DNA from: Amylostereum areolatum
Lineage: Eukaryota > Basidiomycota > Agaricomycetes > Russulales > Stereaceae
Length of the DNA: 64,000 nucleotides
Assembly (NCBI GenBank): GCA_012932865.1
Contig: SAXG01000024.1
Coordinates: 186,001-250,000, forward strand
Reading direction: 5' to 3'
Each line of letters begins with the position of its first letter. Position 1 is the stretch's first letter. Shown here in pieces: positions 1 to 9,878 of this stretch. Below the pieces are notes generated by a model, which saw only the letters and a program-made list of their open reading frames with translations, was not told the origin of the DNA and did not search any database. The position numbers were made by a program, and so were the translations under genes.

Positions 1-2403
1 CAGGATTCTGTTGAGTACCTTGGCTTGATTATCTCGCACGACCAGATTGCTATAGACCCTGTCAAGGTAGCAGGCATTATGGAGTGGCCCACCCCTCGTA
101 ACGTCAAGGATGTCCAGTCATTCCTCGGGTTTGGAAACTTCTACCGTCGCTTCATCAAGGACTTCTCCAAGGTTGCACGCCCCCTGTTTGAACTGACCAA
201 AAAGGACCATCCATGGAACTGGACTGCAGAGTGTCAAGACGCCTTCGCTGCCCTCAAAGCTGTGTTCACCTCATCCCCTGTCCTGATTCTCCCTGACCCG
301 TCAAAACCGTACTTGGTAGAAGTCGATGCCTCAGACTTCGCAACCGGAGGCATCCTCTCGCAATGTGGCCAAGATGGTCACCTTCATCCTGTTGCCTACC
401 TGTCCAAGTCGCTTACTGAACCGAAACGCAACTACAACATCTACGACAAGGAACTGCTGGCAATCATTCGGGCACTTGAAGCTTGGCGGCACTATCTGGA
501 AGGCGCAACTCATCCAGTCGAGATTTGGACAGACCACAAGAATCTGGAGTACTTCAAGGAAGCACAAAAGCTAAGCCGTCGACAGGCCCTCTGGGCGTTA
601 TTCCTCACGTGCTTCAATTTCACACTAACGCACAAGCCGGGCCTTCACCATCGACCAGATCCATTGTCCAGACGCCCTAACCTTAAAGAGGGGGTCAAGA
701 ACGACAACAAGGAACGTGTCCTCCTAGATCCCAAGTACTTCCGTATCCGCGCTACTCGGTCGCGCACTGTAACCACCATAGGCGACGCTGACCTACGCCA
801 ACACATCCGATATGCGCGCACCAAAGACGCTGAAGTTGTACAAGCCATGGACGCTATCCTTCGCAATGGGCCACGATCGCTTGTTAAGGACCTTCAAGAA
901 TGGAACCTGGAAGACGGGATGATTCTGTTCAGAGGGAAGGTCTATGTACCTGCAGACATTGAGCTACGTTGTGACATTGTCAAGTCATTCTACAACTCAC
1001 CAATGGCAGGACATCTAGGTCGCCACAAGACGTATGAACTCCTCAGCTGAGAATACTGGTGGCCAGGGATGTCAGTCTTTGTACGCGACTATGTTGAAGG
1101 ATGCGCTGTTTGCCAAGCGGCCAAGAACCGTCCCCAGCACCCCCATGTCGACATGATCTCTAACGCCGTCCCAGAATGCCCATTCGAGGTGATCACAATG
1201 GACTTTGTCACTGATCTGCCTCCCTCAGATGGATACAATGCTATCTGCATGATTGTAGACCGCCTCTCCAAGGCCATCTGCATTGCACCATGCACCAAAA
1301 AAATCGACAGCAACAGCACCGTCGACATCTTGCTGGACCGCGTGTGGCGACACTACGGGCTGTGGAAACAGATGATCTCCGACCGCGGCCCACAGTATGC
1401 AAGCAAGGTTATGCAGGAGACTTGCGCCAAACTCGGAATCAAGGCTTCAATGAGCACAGCATACCACCCTCAAACGGATGGTGAAAGCGAACGGGCGAAC
1501 CAAGAGTTTGAGCAGTACCTTCGGGCATTCTGCAACTATCAGCAGGATGACTGGGTGAAGTACCTCCCCTTTGTCGAATTTTCACACAACATTTGTGTCC
1601 ATTCAGCTACAGGTCGCGCCCCATTCGAGCTGCTTTACAGTTTCCTACCGACAATGATCCCCTCTGTCAACCCCATCTCCAAGAACCTTGCCGTCGAAGA
1701 ACGCTTCCAGAACCTTGAAGAAATACGCAAGGAATCGCAGGCCAGTCTTGAAACGGCACGCAACCTGATGAAGCGCTACAATGGCAACTCGACACAGGAA
1801 GGAGTGCGTTTTGAAGTTGGTGACAAAGTCTGGCTGGATGGTAAGAACCTGAAGACCACACGTCCAAAAGCTAAGCTCGCAGCAAAACGACACGGCCCAT
1901 TCACCATCACTGACGTCCTCGGACCAGTGACTTACCGCCTTCAACTCCCTCCTAAATGGCGTATCCACCCTGTCTTCTATGCCTCGCTTCTCTCAGTGTA
2001 CAAAGAGACGGATGCCCATGGTCCCAACTTCACTCAACTGCCTCCAGAACTGGTTGATGAAGACGAGGAGTACGAGATTGAAGCCATCCTTGACTCACAA
2101 CCCACACACAACAAACACGGCATTGAATACCTCGTCAAGTGGCTTGGATACCCCGACTCTGAGAACAAATGGAGACCAGCCTCTGCATTAACACATGCCA
2201 AGGATGCTATCGCCGAGTTCCACCACCTTCATCCCAATTCCCCACGATCACTAAAATCATTGGGTCTGACCCAGGCCGAATTTCTTGCATCCACGATGGA
2301 CGATGAACTTGCGCTCCCAGCGAAAGCGCGCCTTAAAGAGGGGGTAATGTCACGGATTGCCTCAATCCTTTCCCTTTTCGTTGCATCACATTCAGTCACA
2401 TGA
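1..2403 (+). pseudogene. Gy1 pol, 3' part: RT thumb, RNase H, integrase, chromodomain (Ty3 chromovirus)
   Basis: The frame is already open at base 1, inside the end of the reverse transcriptase, and reads to TGA 2401-2403. Connection/RNase H follows, with the DASDFATGG block near residue 107. The integrase zinc-binding domain has Cys at about residues 368 and 371. The integrase core has Asp401, Asp461 (ISDRG) and Glu497, which is DD35E spacing. A chromodomain lies at about residues 690-745 (YEIEAIL, YLVKWLGYP). The only break is an in-frame TGA at 1048-1050, where relatives have an Arg codon (CGA to TGA), so the copy is nearly intact. The last about 55 nt lie inside the 3' LTR. The element's 5' LTR, gag and protease lie outside the window. 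Confidence 0.9.
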
Positions 2404-2719
2404 TTACATTTCCCATCACATGATGTCGTCAGCCTGACTCCTCTTATCTCTCCATCTATGACATCATCGCTCCGGACCACGTTCTCCCCCTTCCTTTTCC
2501 TTATTGTTCTCTCCCGCTCGCACCATTCTCGCATCATCGATCCTGTACATATATAAGGCTCTCCTCTGTGTCCCTTTCCCTTAGATCATCCTCTTCGTTC
2601 CCCATGTACTGCTTCGGCCCTACGCCTGGACTTGGACCCTCTCCTGCCAATCTATTCTCCTTCCTCTCTCTCTTTGGATGACTTGGGTGATCTGCCAGTC
2701 GCTGGACCAATCCCTAACA
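2348..2719 (+). repeat. 3' LTR of Gy1
   Basis: It begins TGTCACGGAT directly after a purine run (AAAGAGGGGGTAA), as in the better-defined Gy2 family, and carries a TATATAAGG box near 2552. The right end was set at the CA of CCCTAACA because this sequence diverges from the Gy2 LTR terminus; that end is less certain than the start. No partner LTR is in the window, so target duplication cannot be tested. Confidence 0.65.
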
Positions 2720-3309
2720 GTGAGAAGTCGTGATTCCAACACGACGAACTCCGTGTTGAACTCAAAGCTGTTGATGTCGGCATCTTGAGGAACTGCTTAA
2801 TCATTGTGGTTGGAGCGCATCGGAGAAGACGAAAAGAGAGATGTCATGATGGTGAGGATGTGGAAGGGAACAGAGCACAGAGATAATCGTGCCTTTGCCA
2901 CGTCGCAACAAAGTGGTGGGTCACGTGATTTTCTGGTCACGTGACACTTTCCGCTGTGGCCCGGGTCTGCGCAAATGGTGAAGTTGTTCAGCCGCGTCTT
3001 GTGCCTTGCATCTTGACCGCCACGTTGGCATCATCACCTTTCCTCTCCCTCCCTTCCATAACATCTGCTCATGTCCGCCCTTCATACAAAGCTGCTCAGC
3101 CACTCCGCGCGCGAGGTCTGCCTTTGTCATGCCATCATGACAGCGCAGGAGCGGGCCCCAATAAAGGAGCCGACGGAAAAGTGGTGGGGGACATTCACGT
3201 CTGAGCTGGTGCATAACAACAGTTTTTCATCTCAGATATTGTACTGACTTGTTTCTGTCAAATTTAGAATATTATTCGCGGTCGATCTCCGCTCCACCTG
3301 GTCAGCGCC
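2720..3309. other. intergenic DNA upstream of the four-exon gene
   Basis: No coding sequence is supported here. It contains paired E-box motifs (listed separately) and pyrimidine-rich stretches. It is the likely promoter region of the gene starting at 3310. Confidence 0.5.
2919..2944. promoter_or_regulatory. tandem CACGTG E-boxes
   Basis: The 10-mer GGTCACGTGA occurs twice, 16 bp apart start to start, about 370 bp upstream of the ATG at 3310. CACGTG is bound by bHLH (Cbf1-type) factors in fungi. A role in expression of the downstream gene is inferred from position only. Confidence 0.35.
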
Positions 3310-4794
3310 ATGCCATTTGAGTCCATGTTCACGGCGTGGTTTGAAGGCCTCCTGGCATTGCCACTGGCAGGGGGAGCGCGGTGGCAGGAGATGTGCAGCC
3401 ACCGGGTTGTGTTTGAAGGTGACCCCGCTCCATTAGCGCACACGTGGTGGAAGAACCCCGGTGAGTAACATATTGATTTCCTGTTACTTATTTACTGATT
3501 GATATGTCCGATTGACATGTCCGACAGAGTTGTACCATGTTGCGTTGGGCTTATACCAAATCTCGCCGAACGCCACTCCGACCCCCCCTCCGACCGCCAA
3601 CCGTGACCCATCGCCAGCCCCCCTGCTTCCCCCCACCCTCCATTTCGACCCACTATCCGATGAATCAGACGAGGCCAAAAAGTCCGATGCATCTGACAAT
3701 GAGGGCTCTGTTGGCAGAGATCTTCCCGACCTGCCTGAACTGCCGGCTGTGGGTGGAAACACGCTCGACAACATGGACATTGATATAGACACAAGTACTG
3801 TCCAAGGCCCCCCCAACATGGCTACAGTCCCTCAAGAGGACGTAGCAATGGAAGATGCCCCAGGAGCCAATCAGGTGGCAGAGGAGCCGGTCGGAGACTC
3901 TGACATTGGAGATGTCAGTGTCTACTCATCGGACACCGACAGTGGTGTCGCGACGTGGCCGAACAAGGTAAGTCTCCATTTCACTCTATTATTTATCATT
4001 CTGATCTGGTCCCATGTAGCGTGACTGCGTGCAGTGCGTCACATGGAATGGCCTGTGTTGGGCCTGCGACCACACGACCAGCTGCACACGGTGCCGATCA
4101 CAGAAGAAAACATGCAGCCACCACACTGCTGGCACGAGCACTCCGAGGGCGGTGCACGACACCCTTCGCACTGAGGGCAAGGGGCAGCTGCTCCCGAAGT
4201 TCAACAAGAGGGCCCAATCCATCCCCCTGGAATTGGACGTGAAGGCAAAGGGCAAAAACAAGTCCAATGCTGCCAAGTCCGACGGCGAGAAGTCGAACAC
4301 TGGCAAGTCGAACACCGGCAAGTCCGATGGCGGGAAGTCCGACACCTCCAAGTCCGACACCGCTAAGTTGACAAAAGGAAAGGTCGACAAAGGAAAGGGT
4401 TGTGCGGTCGAGGCATCGGGTAGTAGTGGTATGGCCTCCCTTTATCTCTTCCATTCATTTTTCCTCTACTAATCCAGTTTTGATCGTTCTAGCTCATATC
4501 CATGTTCACCCGTCGGAAAAATTAGAAGACATGATCGTCCGAAATCTGGACACCTTTGCCAATGGGCTCCTGTCCCACCTTGAGGCACAGCACGAGCGGC
4601 TCGATGAGACTCTGAAGACCATGCAGGACAGCATGGACGCCAAGCTCGATGCCATGAGGTCCGCAAATGGCGCCCTCAGTTGTGACGTCCGAAGCCTTGC
4701 CACCAAATGCGACAACATTGCCGACAACATTGCCGACTTCGTTCGCAGGACGGAGGCTCTGGAGGCTTTGTTGAGGGACCAGGCTCAGGACTGA
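3310..4794 (+). CDS. hypothetical protein with Cys-rich zinc-binding-like motif and C-terminal coiled coil; four exons
   Basis: Exons are 3310-3460, 3528-3967, 4020-4428 and 4493-4794 (434 codons including TGA). Introns are 67, 52 and 64 bp with GTGAGT/GTAAGT/GTATGG donors and CAG/TAG acceptors; the last has a CTACTAAT branch site. All four exons join in one frame. The order is a Trp-rich N-terminus (about 1-60), an acidic Pro/Ser/Asp-rich region (about 70-195), a Cys cluster C-x2-C-x6-C-x2-C-x6-C-x2-C-x6-C (about 200-228), a Lys-Ser repeat (about 277-322), and an alpha-helical heptad-like tail (about 340-433). The Cys spacing resembles Zn2Cys6-like domains but is not the exact Zn2Cys6 pattern, so DNA binding is only a guess. 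I do not recognise the family. AATAAA lies 136 bp past the stop. It is the only undamaged non-transposon gene in the window. Confidence 0.75.
4260..4394 (+). repeat. nine tandem 15-bp coding repeats (K-S-[D/N]-x-x)
   Basis: Nine consecutive 15-nt units begin AAGTCC, AAGTCG or a close variant, and each encodes a Lys-Ser-Asp/Asn-x-x pentapeptide within exon 3 of the gene at 3310-4794. Units 3 and 4 differ at one base and the last two are degenerate. Copy number is likely to vary between strains, without changing the frame. Confidence 0.85.
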
Positions 4795-5501
4795 AGTGTA
4801 CGTTACTAGGTGTTTTCTTGGGCTTTTCTTGGGTTCCGTGTTCGAGATCCGACCAATGTTGGACTGGTTTGCTTGCTTGTATATAGTGTATATAGTGTGG
4901 CATCTAGATCACTGTAGTCATGATTTCGGAATAAATGTTGTGTTTCAATGCAGAAAGTTTGCGCTTTTGGACCTGTCGGATCTGACTCTTATTATGAGCC
5001 CTCCAGATAACTGTCTGCTTTCCCGTTTTCTGATGATCAGATCCGACCATGCTCATGTCCAACCAAGTGTTTGGATCCAACAGACATGGATCCCTGATCC
5101 CTGTGAGATCGGACACAACTGACATACCGAAACCTAATACACTAACTAAAATTTGGATCCGACCACTCTGTGGTGGGCCCATACCCCAATGGGCCCACCA
5201 TGGGACACATGTTACCAATGGGTTGGTAGACCTATGGGACATGTGTTTCCACCTTTTTACTTGACTAATATAGGTCTGAGTGGCCACTCTCTTCACAAAT
5301 GCTCACACGTGTCTTTACGGTAACCAGATCTCGGAATCTTTCGATCTCATGTCTCCTTCTCTCAAAGACTATTTTCACTTGTAAATTAACCTTACTTATG
5401 TAGATATTTTGGAACTTGTTTTTTTGAACATATGCAAAAGAACGTCATTAAAGAAGCGGCAGAGAGGTAAAGTCTGAAACAACAGACAGTAGACATATAA
5501 T
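4795..5501. other. intergenic DNA with a poly(A)-signal-like site
   Basis: AATAAA at 4930-4935 lies 136 bp after the stop of the upstream gene and is the best candidate 3'-end signal. GGATCCGA-like words recur between 4970 and 5160 on both strands, but I could not define a repeat unit. No coding sequence is supported. Confidence 0.4.
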
Positions 5502-7349
5502 CTATACGTTAGGAGTTCCAAAATCACCAACTGTGGACTCGTCGGAGTCAAATCTGACATCCTGAGACGAAGAAGCAGCAGCTGGTTGTGCTGTAGATGG
5601 GAGATCAGAGGCAGCAGGTGGATGGGAGCCCAACAAGCTGAATGTTTGCAGAAAAACTTTAGTAAATGCATTCAGAGACTCGCCAACCTGCTCTGACGAC
5701 TTTGCCTGCTGCTCGGCATTACACTCGGCTACACGGTTAGCCTCCTGCTGGAGAGCAATCAGCTTGTCCATTTGCTGACATTGTTCTTGCTGCTCCTTTC
5801 ACATGGCCAGGACATAGGGATCCAATTCATCCGCACTAGGATCTTGACGACACTGATGCTTGTAGCACTTAGTTGTAGGCGAGTCGGGGTTCGGCTGTTT
5901 TCGGTGACGGCAAGGAGTGGTCGGTTGTGAATGAGCAATAGGGGGTGGGGTCGCCGATGGACAGATATTCTCATCATGAGCCCGTTGAACAGAAGATCTA
6001 GTTCCCCTCCAGAGCATACTCTGCTCAATGACCTTGTTTGTTGCGGCTTTCTGACACTCGTCTGCCTAGTATAATAGTCAGCATGGTGCATAAATATATG
6101 TAGTTATTCAAACCTTCTTCTCGAACTCTTTCTGCTCTTTGGTCATACTTTCAAGATGCTTGCGACAGTCCATGAGGTGCTCAAGGACACTTGCGAGCAA
6201 GATTTGTACAGCGGGGTGGTCAGCCACAAGCTTCTCCATCGCTTGACCTTTCTTGCCCTTCGGATTCTATGATTGGACAGTCAGTACCACAGTGCACAGT
6301 ATGATGATGACAGATTATACCTTCTTCCATGTGTAACAATCTTCAAGCTTTCTCTTGCCAGTATCCGGGGTACGTTGGGGACAGCCACACTTTGATGGGA
6401 TCTTGGACATGACAGTGGCCATCGTAGAAGTCTTCCCACCATGGTCCGCAGCATAGACGTCAAGATCCGCTGCACACGTGACCAACAACAGGATTGTGTT
6501 GGCTTGCCACCGAGTCGAACCACTGTTGAGGGTATCCTCACCCTCGCTCTTGGCACCGGTCTGTTGGGAAGGTATCTCTTGAGGTGTACTTGATAAGGCG
6601 CAGGAATCTGCAGGTTTGTGCACCTCAATTATACGAGATGCAGGTGTCAGTGTCGGCAAAGTTGCGACCGGAGGTGCCGCCGGTCGAACTGCGAGGCGTG
6701 GTGGGGGGACTTGTGCAGGTTGCGATATTGGGGCTGGATGTGGAGGAAGGGGAACTTGCTTGTTGATACGTGGACCATACGGAGGCGGCATGCCCATAGT
6801 ACAGTATTGCAGAGGGAAGGGATCCATCTCGAAGGGTGTATAACGTGGCCTCAATTCCTCCTGTCAAATGCATTCGCAATGGGCTGCATTGATGCGGCCA
6901 TTCTTGCGACGGAAGTCGAGCTCGGCGAGCATTGGCTTACGCCACCATGACTAGTCGTTGCGGCTCGAAGCGGGTGATGGTGGCAAGGGTCGTGCTGCCT
7001 GTTGCTGCTCTTGATCAAGCTGCCGCTGTTCTTGGTCGCGCTGCTCCCATTCTTGCTTTCGTTTCTGCAGCTCTTGCTGTGCATCGCAGATGAGAGGTGG
7101 TGTAGGCTGAGAAGGACTGGAGGGTGAGAGATGACCACCGAAGGGGGTCCAGTTAACATTGTCGGAGCCATGCTCATGCTCATCGGAGTTGACATCCTGA
7201 ACAACCATTAGCCAAAGGGTGTTTAGGGGTATAGAAAGCATAGAGACGTACCTGTACCTCCATATCTGCCTCTGGGTCATCCTGCAGCTCCTGGAGCTCC
7301 GCTTCATAGTCTTGAAGCGTAGGTTGGGTGCTGCCAGCTGGCAGCGAGC
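5502..7349 (-). pseudogene. broken Myb/SANT-like gene, multi-exon
   Basis: Read on the - strand, exon-like blocks are 7252-7349 (5' end cut by a solo LTR), 6941-7196, 6321-6860, 6114-6266 and 5502-6065. Introns are 7197-7251, about 6861-6940, 6267-6320 and 6066-6113, with GTACGT, GTAAGC, GTATAA and GTTTGA donors. The long Pro-rich block ends in a Trp-Leu-Leu...Arg-Lys-Leu...Trp-Lys-Lys segment (about 6510-6321) that resembles fungal Myb/SANT-like DNA-binding domains. A Gln/Glu-rich coiled region follows. Breaks: TAG 6951-6953, a phase conflict at the 6861/6940 junction, and an in-frame TGA 5799-5801 after which the same frame continues to a stop at 5502-5504. The domain assignment is tentative; the coding character is clear. 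Confidence 0.55.
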
Positions 7350-7773
7350 TGTCAGAAATGCAGTTTATGAGACCGATGGAGCCGCCTAAGTCACGACGAT
7401 GGGAGGAGCGAGAAAAAACAATAGATTTGAGAGTGCCGGGGTCTAAGGTAGTGCAACATGCGCTACAGTACCGTATGACAAGATAGACAGTCTAAGGGAA
7501 AGGGAAGAGAAACACTGTCCTTATATACAAGTGGGAGCAATGGTGCAATGTGATGTGATAGTGGTGCGAGCGGGGGGAGACAATAGGAAAGGAGTCATGG
7601 GGTGGAGGATAGAAGTCCGGAGCGATGATGTCATAGATAAGGGGATGGAGTTCTGCTCGGAAGTCCAGGCAGTGATGTCGTCAGAGCATGTGATGCGGAG
7701 GAAAGTCATGTGCTGTAACGTGTCGCGTGTACAAGGTCTGCAAACGAAGAGAGAAAAGGAGCGATCCGTGACA
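7350..7773 (-). repeat. solo LTR of the Gy2 family
   Basis: A 424-bp TG...CA unit in - orientation, with the family TATA box (TATATAAGG) and terminal sequences. It is flanked by CGAGC (7345-7349) and GGAGC (7774-7778), a 5-bp duplication with one mismatch. No internal retroelement sequence is attached, so it arose by LTR-LTR recombination. It sits across the 5' coding end of the broken gene at 5502-7349. Confidence 0.85.
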
Positions 7774-8084
7774 GGAGCCTGGTCTACCCGAACTTCTATG
7801 ACACCTAATAAGCAAGCAATCTTCTTAGCTATCGAGAGAGACATGCCGTTAAAAGTCAGGTAGCTGGGCGTGAGAGTGGTAGTGATATTGTTGATTCATA
7901 ATGTGTTCTTAGTTGTTGATAGAGAAAAGGGAGGACGACACAGCCACGTCGTGTCGTCGCACTCAGTCACGTTTGTTACATCTGTCACATTATGTCACAT
8001 CAGAAGCCAGCCCCACACGCTCGTTCCTGAGCCCCACTTGCTCCTCAAAATTCAACCTTCAAAGGTTGAATCAAATACTCTCTA
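7774..8084. other. disrupted 5' flank of the broken gene; 22-bp palindrome
   Basis: The stretch just right of the solo LTR would join the 5502-7349 gene if the LTR were absent. A short - strand open frame starts at 7844, but its phase does not clearly fit, so I do not call an exon. A perfect 10-bp inverted repeat with a 2-nt spacer (ATTCAACCTT / AAGGTTGAAT) lies at 8050-8071. Nothing else is supported. Confidence 0.35.
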
Positions 8085-8203
8085 CTGCCTTCCTCGACCC
8101 ACCAGCATCCTCTTCCCCACCGCCCTGCCAATCCACTGTCCTCTTCCCCCCCAGGGGATTCAAGTCTGACAGTGTCACCAAAAAGTGGTACGTGTATCAA
8201 TGA
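8085..8203 (+). pseudogene. fragment of a Gy2-type pre-Gag coding region
   Basis: About 120 bp matches the Gy2 leader at roughly 9527-9640, including the Pro-Ser-Ser-Pro-Pro-Pro stretch and the motif KFDSVTKKWYAY (here K-S-D-S-V-T-K-K-W-Y-V-Y). It ends in a TGA at 8201-8203. It is detached from any LTR and stands 136 bp upstream of Gy2 itself, so it is an old fragment rather than part of Gy2. Confidence 0.7.
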
Positions 8204-8339
8204 ACATCAGGGAAACACTCACCTCATAATTCTGACTAATTCACCAAAATTTCCTCTAATTTGCACTAACCTTGATTAGCTTACCCCCCCTCTAGGATTA
8301 TGGCTAATTCAGCATAATCAGACCAAATATCAGCTCAAA

Positions 8340-8761
8340 TGTCACGGATCGCTCCATTTCTCTCTTCTTTTGCAGACCTTGTACACGCGACACATCACGG
8401 CACATGACTTTCCTTCGCATCACATGCTCCAACGACGTCATTGCCCGGACTTCCGAATGGGGTTCCGCGTTCTTATCTATGACATCACTGCTCCAGACTT
8501 CCGTCCTCCGCCCCATGACTCCTTTCTTATTGTTCCCCCCGCTCGCACCACTATCGCATCGCATCGCATCATCATTCCCACTTGTATATAAGGACAGTAT
8601 CTCTTTTCCCTTTTCCTTAGACTGTCCATCTCGTCATACGGTACTGTAGCTTGCACTGCACTACCCTAGACCCGGCACACTCGAATCCATTTGTTTCCCT
8701 TGCTCCTCCCATTGTCGCGACTTAGGCGGTTCCTTCGGTCTCATAAACTGCGTTTCTGACA
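8340..8761 (+). repeat. 5' LTR of Gy2
   Basis: A 422-bp TG...CA repeat, TGTCACGG...TTTCTGACA, matching 14893-15315. It contains the element promoter (TATATAAGG at 8585-8593). It differs from the 3' LTR more than the Gy3 5' LTR does, for example in the segment after the TATA box. Confidence 0.93.
8585..8628 (+). promoter_or_regulatory. Gy2 LTR TATA box and self-primer site
   Basis: TATATAAGG (8585-8593) is followed 33 nt later by TAGACTGTCCA (8618-8628). The 11-mer is the exact reverse complement of the PBS at 8764-8774. In Tf1 of fission yeast the first 11 nt of the mRNA anneal to the PBS and prime reverse transcription; the position here fits a transcript starting at or just before 8618. 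Confidence 0.75.
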
Positions 8762-8763
8762 CC

Positions 8764-8774
8764 TGGACAGTCTA
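8764..8774 (+). other. primer binding site of Gy2 (self-priming type)
   Basis: TGGACAGTCTA lies 2 nt after the 5' LTR and is perfectly complementary over 11 nt to 8618-8628 in the LTR R region. No tRNA needs to be invoked. The same pair is present in Gy3 (38798-38808 with 38945-38955) and Gy7 (45755-45765 with 45608-45618). Confidence 0.75.
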
Positions 8775-9878
8775 CCCTACGCCTACCTCGCACCCCTCTC
8801 CCCTATACCTCCCTCGCCGTCTCTACGACGTTAAAAAGCCCCCACCCTGGAACCCACCGCCGAACCGATCTTTCTCACCTTCAATCTCCAAGCATTCAAC
8901 CCCGATCGCAACGCCCCCTTCCCCTGGCCCTGAGCAAACGCGGCCACCGTCGATCGCATACGAGCTCTCGAACTCCTCTGTAGGGAACATACCTGGAAGG
9001 TCCACGGAGTCAATTGCCGCATATACGAGTGGCGCTGAAATCACGATCACGGTAGGCAGACAATCCTCTGCCTCTACGCTTGTGTCATTGCGTGCTTTGA
9101 CGTAGATCGGAACCGGTTCGAGTTCTCGATTCACTCCCCACACCGGAATCCACCCCGCCACCAGTCCTCTGTCCCACTATCAAGGGCAAGACCCTCCGCC
9201 ACCATCACCTCGAACACAAGATCCGCCAGGCTGTAAAAGCCGGCTACCTCACCCAGAAACTCCTCAGTCGTCGCCCCGTCGCGGCCGACTTCTTCTAGAA
9301 TCATTGCTTCCCAAACCGTCACCCATCCCCCCACCCCCGCGTTTCCCCCGGGTATCTTCCGCGACTATTGTCCGTACGAATACTCCGTCCTCACCTCCCT
9401 AGACACCAAGAGACCGGTACATTGGGCCTACAACCCTCCCGAAGAAAGCAGGCAAGACTGGTACTTTGAAGGAGGCAACTATCTCACAGACGAAGACTTT
9501 GATCTTGCAACCGACATCCTTGCCGCCTTCATCGACCCACCCGCATCCTCTTCCCCACCGCCCCGCCGATCCACTGTCCTCTCCCCCCCCAGGGGATTCA
9601 AGTTCGACAGCGTCACCAAGAAGTGGTACGCATATCGACGAAACCGGCAAGGAACACCAGGGCGCACAGTAGTTGAGTGGCAACCCTCTAGTGCAAACCC
9701 TGTTCAGGATCTCTGGTTTTGGATACACAACCAGGAACTCATCACACCCCTTGAATTCCAAGTTGCACGTGAAGTCCAAATCGAGCTTGACGAAGCTGAA
9801 GAACATCGCAAGGAACTCCGACGCCAACAAGAAGCAGCCTTCACCCGATCCCTCGACATCGCCCTCCCCGCTGACAAA
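8775..9878 (+). pseudogene. Gy2 leader: decayed pre-Gag coding region without any ATG
   Basis: Two blocks align at protein level with the Gy7 leader. Block 1 (about 8868-9298) has stops where Gy7 has Trp codons, and ends at TAG 9296-9298, which Gy7 also has. Block 2 (9300-9878) is open for 193 codons in the Gag frame and contains the Y-C-P...W-Y-F...K-K-W-Y-A-Y-R-R and V-V-E-W-Q-P motifs. From the predicted transcript start (8618) to the gag ATG there is no ATG in any frame. How this region would be translated is unknown; non-AUG initiation is one possibility. Confidence 0.65.
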
